A DNA stretch of 64,000 bases from positions 4,067,501 to 4,131,500 of the forward strand of contig NZ_CP034346.1 in NCBI RefSeq assembly GCF_003991425.1, given 5' to 3'. The position numbers and the translations under genes are program-made. The notes beneath the pieces are model-generated. The model saw nothing but the letters and a program-made list of their open reading frames with translations. It did not search any database and was not told the origin of the DNA. This DNA is from Paenibacillus lutimineralis (GTDB lineage Bacteria > Bacillota > Bacilli > Paenibacillales > Paenibacillaceae). Below are positions 52,429 to 61,529 of the stretch, in pieces; the stretch's first letter is position 1; every line of letters begins with the position of its first letter.

Positions 52429-53481
52429 GCAGACGGGCTTGGATACTTCAGCCGTATGCCCGGTGAACGAGAGCTTGCCGCTGCTTCGATCGATTCTGAA
52501 CAGAACCAGATTGTTAGAATCACGATTAGCGGCAAGCAAATGCTCGCCGTCTGGCGTAATAGCAAAGTGACGTGGATGTCCTCCCTCTGAGGAGACGAAT
52601 TCAACCAACGTTAGCTTCCCGCTCTCCGCATCAATAGCAAATTGAACGATGCTGTCATGACCGCGGTTAGAACCATACAAGAAGCGGCCATCCTGTGAAA
52701 TTGCTACTTCAGCCGTCGTATTCTCTCCTTGGAAGTCGGCTGGCAATGTCGATACTGTCTCCAGTTCAGTTAAGCTTCCGCTCTCCGCCTCAAAGTTAAA
52801 CACCGTGAGAGAGGATCCTACCTCATTAATAGAATAAAGCCACTTCCCAATCGGATGGAACGCCATATGACGCGGACCACTAGCGGGCTGCATCATGGCT
52901 TCACTTCGGTACACCAGCTTGTCTTGCGCTTGATCTAGCTCATATACTTTAATTCGATCAAGTCCCAGGTCGGCAACCAGTGCAAAGCGATTATTCGGGC
53001 TGAATTGAACGGAATGCGGATGCGGACGATCCTGCCGTTCTGGATCTGCTCCATGACCTGTATGCTGCTGTACATCGGACAATCCGTCCACTGTGCCATC
53101 CGCTGCTATTTTGACCAAGCCTACATTACCACCATGATAGCCTGATACAGCCAAATAGCTGCTTCTATGATCGATCTGAATATGAGAACTGGATGGCTGG
53201 ATCGTAAATCCACGATTAAGCTCTGTCAGCTTGCCCTGCATTGGATCAATGGAGTAAGAGACCACTTCCCCTATTCTCTCTTCATTCTCATTCTTCGTCT
53301 CAGCAATCGCATAGAGCTTTTTCCCTTGCTTGTCCACACTTACAAAGGTCGGATTCTTCAATCCAGCCGCACTGTCCAGACACTTCATCTCCCCAGTGGC
53401 CAAATCCAGCTCATACATATATATTCCAGGGTCGGTTGACTCGGCATAAGAACCGACGAATAACATTAATTTCTCTGACAT
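52408..53481 (-). CDS. Lactonase family beta-propeller protein (YkgB/Pgl-like)
   Basis: A 357-residue seven-bladed propeller of the 6-phosphogluconolactonase-like family (lactonase, PF10282). The start MSEKLMLFVGSYAESTDPGI follows GAAGGAGTG. Typical blade sequences are PHSVQFSPNNRFALVADLGLDRI, GPRHMAFHPIGKWLYSINE and HPRHFAITPDGEHLLAANRDSN. The last codons and TGA stop (ending VHF) fall in the terminal inverted repeat of copy H, so the natural C-terminus may have been altered by the insertion. Substrate not proven. Confidence 0.87.
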   Translation of the reverse strand: MSEKLMLFVGSYAESTDPGIYMYELDLATGEMKCLDSAAGLKNPTFVSVDKQGKKLYAIAETKNENEERIGEVVSYSIDPMQGKLTELNRGFTIQPSSSHIQIDHRSSYLAVSGYHGGNVGLVKIAADGTVDGLSDVQQHTGHGADPERQDRPHPHSVQFSPNNRFALVADLGLDRIKVYELDQAQDKLVYRSEAMMQPASGPRHMAFHPIGKWLYSINEVGSSLTVFNFEAESGSLTELETVSTLPADFQGENTTAEVAISQDGRFLYGSNRGHDSIVQFAIDAESGKLTLVEFVSSEGGHPRHFAITPDGEHLLAANRDSNNLVLFRIDRSSGKLSFTGHTAEVSKPVCVKPVHF

Positions 53482-53712
53482 AAGATACACTCCTTCTTCA
53501 ATCAATAACGTCATCACATACGTCTTCTTATTTTTTCTCACTTTTGTCAAAAAGTCCAGCCCTATTCCCGGTTTGCTCCAAGATCGCTCAATAAGTCCAC
53601 TTTCAATGTTCATATCGTTGCAACTTCATTAGGATGAAACCCAAAAAAATTAGAGCTAAAATCGTATAAAAGCAAAAAATCCCCTGTTCAAAATTCTTAT
53701 AATATGATATAC

Positions 53713-53726
53713 TGTAAGCGCTTCCA
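53713..53726 (+). promoter_or_regulatory. cre site at the LytTR gene promoter
   Basis: TGTAAGCGCTTCCA matches every position of the Bacillus cre consensus TGWAARCGYTWNCW. It directly follows a possible -10 (TATACT, 53707-53712), so CcpA or a LacI-type protein bound here would block initiation. Confidence 0.6.
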
Positions 53727-53752
53727 CAACATCTTCTGAAGGGGGTTTTAGA

Positions 53753-54118
53753 ATGATGACTGTCGGACTAGAGGAACGGGATGTTTATGAGGATCTTGAT
53801 CCACATGACACGTATTTCTTCAAAATTGGAGGTCATGGCTTAGTTTGTTTTCATGGCAGAAATTACAGTATAAAAAAGAGACTCTCTGCCGAGCAAACCT
53901 CAACAATGATCTCGGATACTTCATTTTATCGGATTAGTACGAACTGCTATGTGAACCTGTTTAAAATTTCTGAAATTCGGGACAACATGCTCTTATTCCG
54001 GGATGAAATCCATGGAATTAAGACCATCACTGTTCCACGCAGGAATTTGGAACAAATCCGGCGCTTGCTTCCTCACAACAGAGACGCCCAAATCGACCAG
54101 ATCCATCGGGTTGGATAG
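53753..54118 (+). CDS. Stand-alone LytTR DNA-binding protein
   Basis: A 121-residue protein composed almost only of a LytTR domain (about 25-108; FHGRNYSIKKRLSAEQ, SFYRISTNCYVNLFKISEIR, TITVPRRNLEQIRRLL). There is no receiver domain and no membrane segment, so it is not a standard response regulator. LytTR proteins bind paired direct repeats. GAAGGGGG precedes tandem ATGs (53753, 53756). It is divergent from the lactonase and convergent with the aldose epimerase; its target genes are unknown. Confidence 0.78.
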   Translation: MMTVGLEERDVYEDLDPHDTYFFKIGGHGLVCFHGRNYSIKKRLSAEQTSTMISDTSFYRISTNCYVNLFKISEIRDNMLLFRDEIHGIKTITVPRRNLEQIRRLLPHNRDAQIDQIHRVG

Positions 54119-54151
54119 TGAATCTTGTTCTAAGGCACCGAGAAGCGAAGC

Positions 54152-54210
54152 GCAAAATAACAAACAGCCGGAAGGCGTCGCAATGACGCTCCGGCTGTTT
54201 GTTATTTTGC
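54152..54210. terminator. Long bidirectional terminator
   Basis: A perfect 21-base-pair stem (GCAAAATAACAAACAGCCGG and complement) encloses a second hairpin GCGTC/GACGC. The A/T-rich base gives a T-tract on either strand, serving the convergent LytTR and epimerase genes. Confidence 0.85.
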
Positions 54211-54236
54211 CGCTAATATTGCCAATAATAAAGTAC

Positions 54237-55241
54237 TTATATGTCAGCAGCCTTCAAATAGATTCTTGCCGTCTCTTCCCAAATCTCACCTGGGGCCAGA
54301 CTGAACAGACCGACTTCATCAGCAGGAAGATCCATATTCGGAGCGTTCACCAGATTGATCTGCGGTTCAGGACAAAAGAACTTGCCAGAGGCTCCATTAT
54401 TCCAAATCATCCATTGCTTATAGGATGCGCCTACATCATATACCAGCGTAGCACCCAGCTTCGTATCGGTAAGTTCCATCCGGTTCCTTCCGTTTTGCGG
54501 CACAGCTGTGTAGTGGTTATCCATGGACGTGAAAAAAGGCGATACGCCGCTGCTCTTCATCTTCAGCTCGCCTTCTGAGAGTGCCTGATAATTGCCGGTT
54601 GGCAATTGACGTTCATTCAGTTCCCAGCGCTCTCCAATCGTCAGCTGCAAATAGCAATCATCCTCGGTGCTGTCCGGCGCAAATGGCGCGTTCACGGCAG
54701 TATGGAAGGCGAACAGACAAGGCATCTCCGTCTCCCCGTTATTCTTTACAAACAACTGCTGCGACAGCCCTTCCCCACTCAAAGAATATCTCAGTTTCAC
54801 CGTAAATTTAAACGGCAAATATTGATACATCATATGCTGTTCATCGATCGTTGCCTTAACAACAACGTAGCTCTCCTCGGAGGTCTGACCCAGGTCCACA
54901 ACTTCCCAAGCGCTAGTATGTAAATATCCATGCAGATGATTGCCTGTTGCCGGCTCATTGATTGGAAGCTGGTGTACCTTCCCTTTCCAAGGAAACTTGC
55001 CATCCTCATAGCGATTCGGTGGATAGAGCACCGGAATTCCGTGAACACCCGGATTGCTCTTGAACTCCCCCATCTGAGCTTCCTCAGGCTCGCGCAAGAA
55101 ACGGTAACCGTTTTCTAAATCTCGAAAAGCAATTAAGTTGCCGCCGATTTCCGGCAATACAGCCGCTTCATAGTTGCCATATCTAAGCCATACTGCAGGC
55201 TCTCCATGAAATTCCCCTTTAAAGGCTTGATTATTCATCAT
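54237..55241 (-). CDS. Aldose 1-epimerase family protein
   Basis: A 334-residue galactose-mutarotase-fold protein. The family's residues are seen in GNHLHGYLH (first His), FAFHTAVNAPF (catalytic His) and FFCPEPQINLVNAPN (catalytic Glu). It interconverts anomers of free sugars, supporting entry of sugars released by phosphorylases or hydrolases. GGGAGATTTC precedes tandem ATGs (55241, 55238). An activator-type promoter with direct repeats lies upstream. Confidence 0.88.
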   Translation of the reverse strand: MMNNQAFKGEFHGEPAVWLRYGNYEAAVLPEIGGNLIAFRDLENGYRFLREPEEAQMGEFKSNPGVHGIPVLYPPNRYEDGKFPWKGKVHQLPINEPATGNHLHGYLHTSAWEVVDLGQTSEESYVVVKATIDEQHMMYQYLPFKFTVKLRYSLSGEGLSQQLFVKNNGETEMPCLFAFHTAVNAPFAPDSTEDDCYLQLTIGERWELNERQLPTGNYQALSEGELKMKSSGVSPFFTSMDNHYTAVPQNGRNRMELTDTKLGATLVYDVGASYKQWMIWNNGASGKFFCPEPQINLVNAPNMDLPADEVGLFSLAPGEIWEETARIYLKAADI

Positions 55242-55287
55242 TTATACGAAATCTCCCTTCCCTGCCAACTTGTCTGACTTGGTAAGG

Positions 55288-55338
55288 ATTATACAGAATC
55301 GGACCATAAAAGTCACCCTCAATGCGCATAAAAGTCAC
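55288..55338 (-). promoter_or_regulatory. Epimerase promoter with 22-bp-spaced direct repeats
   Basis: On the minus strand GTGACTTTTATG occurs twice (55338-55327 and 55316-55305), exactly 22 bases apart. The nearer copy supplies a poor -35 (GTGACT) 17 bases before a perfect -10 TATAAT (55293-55288). This is the layout of a promoter that needs an activator overlapping the -35 region. Confidence 0.6.
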
Positions 55339-55434
55339 TAATAATTACATACTTCAAATGACAGAAATATCACCTTGCTCTAATGACGGTTCTGTTACAA
55401 ACAATACTATCAGAAATGGAGTGTTACACAGCTA

Positions 55435-56352
55435 ATGATCAGACCTGCAAGTCAAAAAGCTCTTCTCTGTGCAGTGGCATTGCTTCTGCTTACTGCCTGT
55501 ATAGGCTGCTCTAGACAGCCTGTGGGACCTAAGGTCTCCTCTGTGCCGAACCAAGCTACCCATGAACATCTGATTCGGGCCGATCTGGTCAAGGATACGA
55601 ACGGAATCAATTGGATCCCACTGCAATCCGTTGCCAAGGATCTTGGCCTGCGTATCAAGGAGAAGGATGGAAAGGTCAAGCTTGGATATACGGATGCCAT
55701 GTATGAACTGATGCCAGATCACTCTAAGGCCCTCTCTTACGGTAAAGAGATCATCCTCCCTGATGCGCCTATACGCCAGAACGGGAATATTTACGTTACG
55801 GCAAATTCACTATCCAAGCTGCTTGGAACAAAGGTACAGACCGATGGGCGAGATGGTCGTCACGTCAGGCTCGGACCTTTAAGCAGCGTCACTCCGGTCC
55901 CTCGTTCAACGGGTACGGGAGAGTCACAGAAAATAAACCGTTTTAATATTTTTAGCGTCAACGGAAACAGAGATGAACTCGTCACATATGCCAAGAAATT
56001 TATGGGGGTTCCTTATGAATTTGGGGCGAAGCCCTATGAACAATCGAAGAAATTCGACTGCTCCTCCTTCACTCAGCACATATTCAAGCAATTTGGTGAA
56101 TCATTGCCAAGGTTAGCCAGAGACCAAGCTCAGCTCGGCATGTCTGTCACTCGCAACGAATTACAGAAGGGCGATCTTATCTTCTTCAGCGTACCTGGGC
56201 GATTCGCGAATGATAAAATCGTCGGACATGTGGGTATATATATTGGCAATGGCGAGATGATTCACACATGGGGAGATCCCGGTGTGCAGATCAGCTCCGT
56301 CGATAGTGGATACTGGAAAGAGCATTTGCTGTCGATGCGCAGAGTTTCTTAG
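55435..56352 (+). CDS. NlpC/P60 cell-wall hydrolase lipoprotein
   Basis: A 305-residue lipoprotein with lipobox LLLTAC (C22). A copper-amine-oxidase-N-like segment (about 45-145) is followed by an NlpC/P60 domain with Cys209 (FDCSSFTQHIF), His265 (VGHVGIYIG) and a third polar residue His277 (MIHTWG). Such enzymes cut D-gamma-glutamyl-diamino-acid bonds in peptidoglycan. The ribosome site GGAG is 13 bases from the ATG, somewhat far. Confidence 0.9.
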   Translation: MIRPASQKALLCAVALLLLTACIGCSRQPVGPKVSSVPNQATHEHLIRADLVKDTNGINWIPLQSVAKDLGLRIKEKDGKVKLGYTDAMYELMPDHSKALSYGKEIILPDAPIRQNGNIYVTANSLSKLLGTKVQTDGRDGRHVRLGPLSSVTPVPRSTGTGESQKINRFNIFSVNGNRDELVTYAKKFMGVPYEFGAKPYEQSKKFDCSSFTQHIFKQFGESLPRLARDQAQLGMSVTRNELQKGDLIFFSVPGRFANDKIVGHVGIYIGNGEMIHTWGDPGVQISSVDSGYWKEHLLSMRRVS

Positions 56353-56381
56353 ATCATAATTTCATCATTATTTTGCATACG

Positions 56382-56411
56382 CCGGGGGTCTTATGGATAA
56401 TAGACCCCTGG
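56382..56411. terminator. Hairpin after the NlpC/P60 gene
   Basis: CCGGGGGTCT pairs with AGACCCCTGG. The plus-strand tail CTCTTCTATC is not a clear T-run, so termination is tentative. Confidence 0.4.
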
Positions 56412-56539
56412 CTCTTCTATCGATGGGGAATGAATAAATTATGACCGGCATTTCCATTCATGCACAATTCACAGTATAATAATTAATAGAGTTAATCTCG
56501 TATTTACATAATCATAGTTCATAATTAGAGGAGATAATC

Positions 56540-57433
56540 ATGAGTGATTTGAAGAAAGCCTATGAATTGCTGGGTCTCCCCGAAAATGCCTCACGGGAAG
56601 AAGTTGAGCGGGTCTTTGATATCGAATTAAAGAAATCGCGTTCCAAATCTGCTGAGCAAGACTTCGAGATGAAATTGAAGGCTTATAAGCTGATTACCGG
56701 TGCAGATGACCGCCAGAAGATTGAGGAGAAGAGTCGCGAACGATATCAGAAATGGGGCAGATTTGCCGGAACTGCAGAGAAGGTCGAAGAATTCTTCCGG
56801 ATCTACAGAACCCATGTTATCGTTGGAATTATAGCTGTCATTGTTCTTACAGTTGCCACTGTCACCTTTGTCAACCATCGTCAGGAGCAGAAACGCCTGG
56901 CTGCGCTGCCTCCGATCGACCTGTCGATCATGTATCTTGGCAACTTTATGAGTGATATGGATAACGGCGGCGATGAAGGTCTGGAACAGGCTATGCTGGA
57001 GCAATTCCCGGAATGGAAGCGTCTTAAGCTGACGATGACTTACTTGCCTCCATCCGATCAGGCTATGGGCGGAGCAGATCTGGCTTACCAGCAAAAAGCG
57101 ATGGCTATTCTGGCTACGGAGAAGCCAGATATCTACATTCTCGATCAGGCCTCCTATGACTGGATCGGCGGCAGCGGTGTTCTAGAAAAGCTGGATGAAG
57201 AGGCTAACGGCATTCTAAAACCGTTATTAAATGAAAATAACAAAATTATCGGCCGTGGTGAGGAAGATACCGAGGACCATGTGTATGCGATTGACATTAC
57301 ACAAAGCAAGCTTGCCGACCAACTTCCGCTCGGCAAACTGCAGATGATCGTAGGTCTCCGGGGAGGGTCGGAAAATCATGATAAAGCGATTCATTTCATA
57401 GAGCGTTATTTACAGGAATCTTCAACTAAATAA
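56540..57433 (+). CDS. Membrane protein with degenerate J-like domain
   Basis: A 297-residue protein. Residues 1-70 look like a DnaJ J domain (MSDLKKAYELLGLPENASRE) but lack the HPD triad that activates DnaK. One membrane helix (91-112) follows, then an extracytoplasmic domain (about 115-297) with a profile like substrate-binding proteins (DLSIMYLGNF..., EKPDIYILDQASYDWIGGSG). Binding partners are unknown. AGAGGAG precedes the ATG. Confidence 0.72.
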   Translation: MSDLKKAYELLGLPENASREEVERVFDIELKKSRSKSAEQDFEMKLKAYKLITGADDRQKIEEKSRERYQKWGRFAGTAEKVEEFFRIYRTHVIVGIIAVIVLTVATVTFVNHRQEQKRLAALPPIDLSIMYLGNFMSDMDNGGDEGLEQAMLEQFPEWKRLKLTMTYLPPSDQAMGGADLAYQQKAMAILATEKPDIYILDQASYDWIGGSGVLEKLDEEANGILKPLLNENNKIIGRGEEDTEDHVYAIDITQSKLADQLPLGKLQMIVGLRGGSENHDKAIHFIERYLQESSTK

Positions 57434-57442
57434 TTACTTGCT

Positions 57443-57485
57443 AATATCCCGAAGTCACAAAAATTTCCGACTTCGGGATATTTTT
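57443..57485 (+). terminator. Terminator of the J-like protein gene
   Basis: AATATCCCGAAGTC pairs with GACTTCGGGATATT and TTTTTATG follows. Confidence 0.88.
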
Positions 57486-57540
57486 ATGCTAAGGTAAAAT
57501 ACGAGATTGATTTGCAGCCATTCTTCAACTAAAATAATGG

Positions 57541-57558
57541 TATAAACGCGCGTTTATA
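57541..57558. promoter_or_regulatory. Operator of the LacI-family regulator
   Basis: TATAAACGCGCGTTTATA is a perfect 18-base palindrome 17 bases before the regulator's start codon. Its core AACGCGCGTT recurs before the cellobiose phosphorylase gene. Confidence 0.75.
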
Positions 57559-57575
57559 GAAAGTAGGGATCACTA

Positions 57576-58628
57576 ATGCGCAGCGAAGATATCGCTAAAT
57601 TAGCTGGGGTTTCCCGCAGTACTGTATCACGGGTGATCAACAACTATCCCAACGTTCCAGAAACAACCAAAGCCAAGGTACTCAGAGTGATTGAGCAGTA
57701 TCAATATGAGCCTAATAGCTTCGCCCGCGCGCTAGCCGGTAAACGGACGGACACCATTGGACTGTTTGCGATCAGTATGAACGAGAAGGAGAATGCAACC
57801 CGCATTTATCAGAATAGTTATTTTGCTCCGATTGTCGATCTGGTTGTCGATACCGCCAACGCACGCGGCTTCTACGTACTCATTCATACGGTATACTCAC
57901 CTGGGGACTTCCAAAAGATCAAGCAGGCCTTCTTGCAAAAGCGTATTGACGGCGGGATCCTGGTAGGAACCCAGAAGGATATCGAGCTTGTGCGCGAGCT
58001 GGTAAGTCAAGACTCCCCCCTTGTTCTGATTGACTATGACGTCTCAGAGATTATAGCTGAACGGTTGAACAAGAACCATTTGGCGATTATTAACTCGATG
58101 GACTATGAGGGGACAGCCGAAGCGATCGAGTATCTTATTGGCCTGGGACACCAAGAGATTGGAATCCTCAAAGGAAGGATGAGTACCTTCTCGGGACGGG
58201 AGCGCTATACAGCGTTTGAGAGTACACTGCTCAACCATGGCCTAACACTACGGCAGGATTACGTTCTCGAAGGCGAATTTCTGAAGGAAACTGCTTATGC
58301 TGAAACCGAGAAACTCATCAAGCGTGGCAAACTGCCAACCGCACTGTTCTGTTCCAATGATGATATGGCCATCGCCGCTATGGAAGCGTTCGCAAAACAT
58401 GGGATTCATGTTCCCAACGATATCTCGATCATCGGTTTCGACGACACGCAACTCGCTTCCACGATTAGTCCTAAGCTGACCTCAGTCCGGCTGCCTATCG
58501 ATGATATGGCTAAAAGTGCCGTGGAGAAGGTCATCGGACTCTGCAATAACGAAGAAGCTGGCTTCAGCAATGTAAGCTTTCCGACCAGGCTCGTCATTCG
58601 GGATTCCTGCAAGCTTACCGCTAGATAA
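57576..58628 (+). CDS. LacI-family transcriptional regulator
   Basis: A 350-residue repressor. The N-terminal LacI helix-turn-helix and hinge (EDIAKLAGVSRSTVSRVINN...YQYEPNSFARALAGKR) are followed by a periplasmic-binding-fold sugar domain (TDTIGLFAISMNEKE to the end). A palindrome directly upstream implies autoregulation. The next gene, cellobiose phosphorylase, has the same operator core, so cellobiose or a related disaccharide is the probable inducer. Confidence 0.9.
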   Translation: MRSEDIAKLAGVSRSTVSRVINNYPNVPETTKAKVLRVIEQYQYEPNSFARALAGKRTDTIGLFAISMNEKENATRIYQNSYFAPIVDLVVDTANARGFYVLIHTVYSPGDFQKIKQAFLQKRIDGGILVGTQKDIELVRELVSQDSPLVLIDYDVSEIIAERLNKNHLAIINSMDYEGTAEAIEYLIGLGHQEIGILKGRMSTFSGRERYTAFESTLLNHGLTLRQDYVLEGEFLKETAYAETEKLIKRGKLPTALFCSNDDMAIAAMEAFAKHGIHVPNDISIIGFDDTQLASTISPKLTSVRLPIDDMAKSAVEKVIGLCNNEEAGFSNVSFPTRLVIRDSCKLTAR

Positions 58629-58659
58629 AAAGGGCTAGTTCGTTGTTTATGCGGACTTC

Positions 58660-58718
58660 TTCCTCTTCCCTATTGAAGACAATAGGCATCTTGCAATGAA
58701 GAGGAAGATATTTTTTAT
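58660..58718 (+). terminator. Terminator between the LacI regulator and cellobiose phosphorylase
   Basis: CTTCCTCTTC pairs with GAAGAGGAAG around an inner hairpin CCTATTG/CAATAGG, followed by ATATTTTTTATG. It makes the phosphorylase depend mostly on its own promoter. Confidence 0.8.
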
Positions 58719-58721
58719 GTG

Positions 58722-58742
58722 TTATTAACGCGCGTTCACACA
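58722..58742. promoter_or_regulatory. Operator upstream of cellobiose phosphorylase
   Basis: TTATTAACGCGCGTTCACAC contains the palindromic core AACGCGCGTT (58727-58736), shared with the LacI gene operator. It is 25 bases before the start codon, consistent with repression by roadblock or promoter occlusion. Confidence 0.7.
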
Positions 58743-58761
58743 TTGAAGGGAGAGCATTGTT

Positions 58762-61215
58762 ATGAAATTTGGACATTTCGACGATACCCGCAAAGAATAC
58801 GTAATCAACACGCCGCAAACCCCTTACCCATGGATTAACTACTTGGGCAATGAGCAGTTCTTCGGGCTTATCTCCAATACGGCTGGAGGCTATACATTCT
58901 ATCGCGATGCCCGTCTGCGCAGAATTACACGTTATCGCTATAATAACGTCCCTGTCGATATTGGCGGACGTTACTACTATCTACGTGATCATGACAATGA
59001 GGACTTTTGGACGCCTGGGTGGATGCCGGTCAAGCGGGAGCTAGATTTCTACGAATGCCGTCATGGTCTTGGCTATACGTCGATCACGGGTGAACGCGGC
59101 GGCATCTCCGTCAATCAACTTGCTTTCGTGCCGCTCGGATATAACGGCGAGGTTCATCGCTTGACTGTCAGCAACACCAGCGATAGTACCAAGACCGTCT
59201 CCCTCTTCTCTTTTGCCGAATTCTGTCTCTGGAATGCACAGGATGATATGACGAACTTCCAGCGCAATTTCAGTACGGGTGAAGTCGAGGTGAAGGATTC
59301 CGTTATTTACCACAAGACAGAATATCGCGAACGCCGCGACCACTATGCTTTCTACTCAGTCAATCGCAGTATCGATGGCTTCGATACGGACCGCGAATCG
59401 TTTGTCGGCCTGTACAATGGGCTTCATGAACCACAAGCAGTTATCGCAGGTAAATCGAATAACTCGATAGCAAGCGGCTGGTCTCCGGTCGGCTCCCATC
59501 AAATCAAGCTGACGCTAGCTGCCGGCGAAGAGCAGAGCCTGATCTTCATTCTTGGCTATGTTGAGGTTCCTGAAGATGAGAAATGGGAAGCCCCGAGTGT
59601 GATTAACAAGAAGCCAGCTGAGGCCATGATCACCCAATTCTCTACCAATGCCGCTGTCGATCAGGCGATGGATGATCTGGCTGCATACTGGGATGGGCTG
59701 CTCAGCAAGTACCAAATCGAGAGCCATGATGATAAGCTGAATCGGATGGTCAACATTTGGAACCCGTATCAATGTATGGTGACTTTCAATATGTCAAGGT
59801 CCGCATCTTACTTTGAATCTGGCATAGGCCGCGGCATGGGCTTCCGTGACTCGAACCAGGATCTGCTTGGCTTCGTGCACCAGATTCCGGAGAGAGCCAG
59901 AGAACGGATTCTTGATATCGTCGCGACTCAGTTCGAAGATGGCAGTGCCTATCACCAGTATCAGCCGCTGACCAAGAAAGGCAACAATGAGATCGGCAGC
60001 GGATTTAATGACGACCCGCTCTGGTTGATCTCAGGAACATCTGCTTATATTAAGGAGACCGGCGATTTCAGTATTCTCGATGAACAAGTGCCGTTCGATT
60101 CCAATCCGGATAATACGGCTACGTTGTTCGAGCATTTAAAGCGCTCCTTCTATCATGTCGTTAACAATCTTGGCCCGCACCAATTGCCGCTCATTGGCCG
60201 CGCAGACTGGAATGATTGTCTTAACCTGAACTGCTTCTCCAAAGAACCAGGTGAATCATTCCAGACAACAGCCAACATTGAAGGCCGTGTCGCGGAATCC
60301 GTCTTTATCGCTGGTCTATTCGTATTCGTAGGTCCGGATTTCGTGGAATTATGCCGCAGTCGTGGTCTGACTGAAGAAGCGACTGAAGCCGTGAAGCATA
60401 TCGACACAATGCGCGCTTTTACGCTGGAGCATGGGTTTGATGGCGACTGGTTCCTGCGTGCCTATGATCACTACGGCGACAAAGTCGGCAGCAAAGATAA
60501 TGAGGAAGGCCAAATCTTTATCGAGCCGCAAGGCATGTGCGTCATGGCCAGAATTGGTGTTGAAGGCGGTCAGGCGGAGAAGGCGCTACGTTCGGTGGAA
60601 CAACGACTCGATACGAATTATGGTATCGTGTTGCAGCAGCCGCCTTATTCCAAGTACTACATCAATCTTGGAGAAATCTCCAGCTATCCTCCTGGCTATA
60701 AGGAGAATGCCGGTATTTTCTGCCATAACAATCCATGGATTATGATCGCAGAGACCGTGCTGGGCCACGGGGATCGGGCCTTCAAGCTCTATTCCAAGAT
60801 CGCTCCGGCATATCTGGAGGACATCAGCGATATACATCGGACCGAGCCTTATGTCTATTCGCAAATGATCGCTGGCAAAGATGCCGTCCGCCACGGTGAA
60901 GCGAAGAACTCCTGGCTAACAGGTACAGCTGCCTGGAACTACGTGGCGATTACACAAGCGATTCTCGGGATTCAGGCTGACTTCACTGGCTTGAAGATCG
61001 ACCCTTGCATTCCTGCTGACTGGGACAGCTTCAAGATCACTCGCGCGTTCCGCGGTGACACTTATGAGATCGAGATCCTCAACCCTGAGCATGTATCCAA
61101 AGGTGTGAAGAGTATTTCTATAGACGGTCAGTCTATTGAAGGAAATATCATCCCCCCTGCTGGAGATGGCGCTGTTCATAGAGTCAGTGTCGTGATGGGT
61201 AGTCATAACGATTAA
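58762..61215 (+). CDS. Cellobiose phosphorylase (GH94)
   Basis: An 817-residue cytosolic enzyme that splits cellobiose with phosphate to glucose 1-phosphate and glucose. The N-terminus ([60 protein letters not shown]) is that of cellobiose phosphorylases rather than chitobiose or laminaribiose ones. The catalytic (alpha/alpha)6 barrel carries DWND (482-485), which includes the general-acid Asp. C-terminal blocks [14 protein letters not shown] and [14 protein letters not shown] match the family. AAGGGAGAG precedes the ATG. Regulated by the LacI gene next door. Confidence 0.92.
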   Translation: MKFGHFDDTRKEYVINTPQTPYPWINYLGNEQFFGLISNTAGGYTFYRDARLRRITRYRYNNVPVDIGGRYYYLRDHDNEDFWTPGWMPVKRELDFYECRHGLGYTSITGERGGISVNQLAFVPLGYNGEVHRLTVSNTSDSTKTVSLFSFAEFCLWNAQDDMTNFQRNFSTGEVEVKDSVIYHKTEYRERRDHYAFYSVNRSIDGFDTDRESFVGLYNGLHEPQAVIAGKSNNSIASGWSPVGSHQIKLTLAAGEEQSLIFILGYVEVPEDEKWEAPSVINKKPAEAMITQFSTNAAVDQAMDDLAAYWDGLLSKYQIESHDDKLNRMVNIWNPYQCMVTFNMSRSASYFESGIGRGMGFRDSNQDLLGFVHQIPERARERILDIVATQFEDGSAYHQYQPLTKKGNNEIGSGFNDDPLWLISGTSAYIKETGDFSILDEQVPFDSNPDNTATLFEHLKRSFYHVVNNLGPHQLPLIGRADWNDCLNLNCFSKEPGESFQTTANIEGRVAESVFIAGLFVFVGPDFVELCRSRGLTEEATEAVKHIDTMRAFTLEHGFDGDWFLRAYDHYGDKVGSKDNEEGQIFIEPQGMCVMARIGVEGGQAEKALRSVEQRLDTNYGIVLQQPPYSKYYINLGEISSYPPGYKENAGIFCHNNPWIMIAETVLGHGDRAFKLYSKIAPAYLEDISDIHRTEPYVYSQMIAGKDAVRHGEAKNSWLTGTAAWNYVAITQAILGIQADFTGLKIDPCIPADWDSFKITRAFRGDTYEIEILNPEHVSKGVKSISIDGQSIEGNIIPPAGDGAVHRVSVVMGSHND

Positions 61216-61248
61216 TTATATTTGTAACTCGTCACTCTTTGACGAAGT

Positions 61249-61284
61249 AGACAACCTGCAGAAATGCAGGTTTGTCTATTTTTC
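61249..61284 (+). terminator. Terminator of cellobiose phosphorylase
   Basis: AGACAACCTGCA and TGCAGGTTTGTCT pair around GAAA with one bulge, followed by ATTTTTCC. The remaining bases to 61529 hold an AT-rich palindrome (ATGAAATTTCAT, 61342-61353) and no clear promoter. Confidence 0.85.
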
Positions 61285-61529
61285 CATAAAATTTGAAATT
61301 CATATTGAAGAGAAATAATCCATCTGCTATAATCTGAAATGAAATTTCATTATACAATATATTTTTGGCATAATATTTCTAAGTGAAATTAACTTACACA
61401 ACTTTGACACACCTATCAATTTGCTTCTCCTCTGCATTTGGATTGAACATCTATCACTATGGCAAGGGGGTGATCTCTAGCTTACAGTGCTCGGTTTCAG
61501 TTATCTGATCATTTGAAGGAGAGAGTTAA

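Noticed and set aside
52382..52570. A 62-codon plus-strand frame at the end of copy H
   Set aside because: It lies antisense to the lactonase gene and within the repeat, with no ribosome site.
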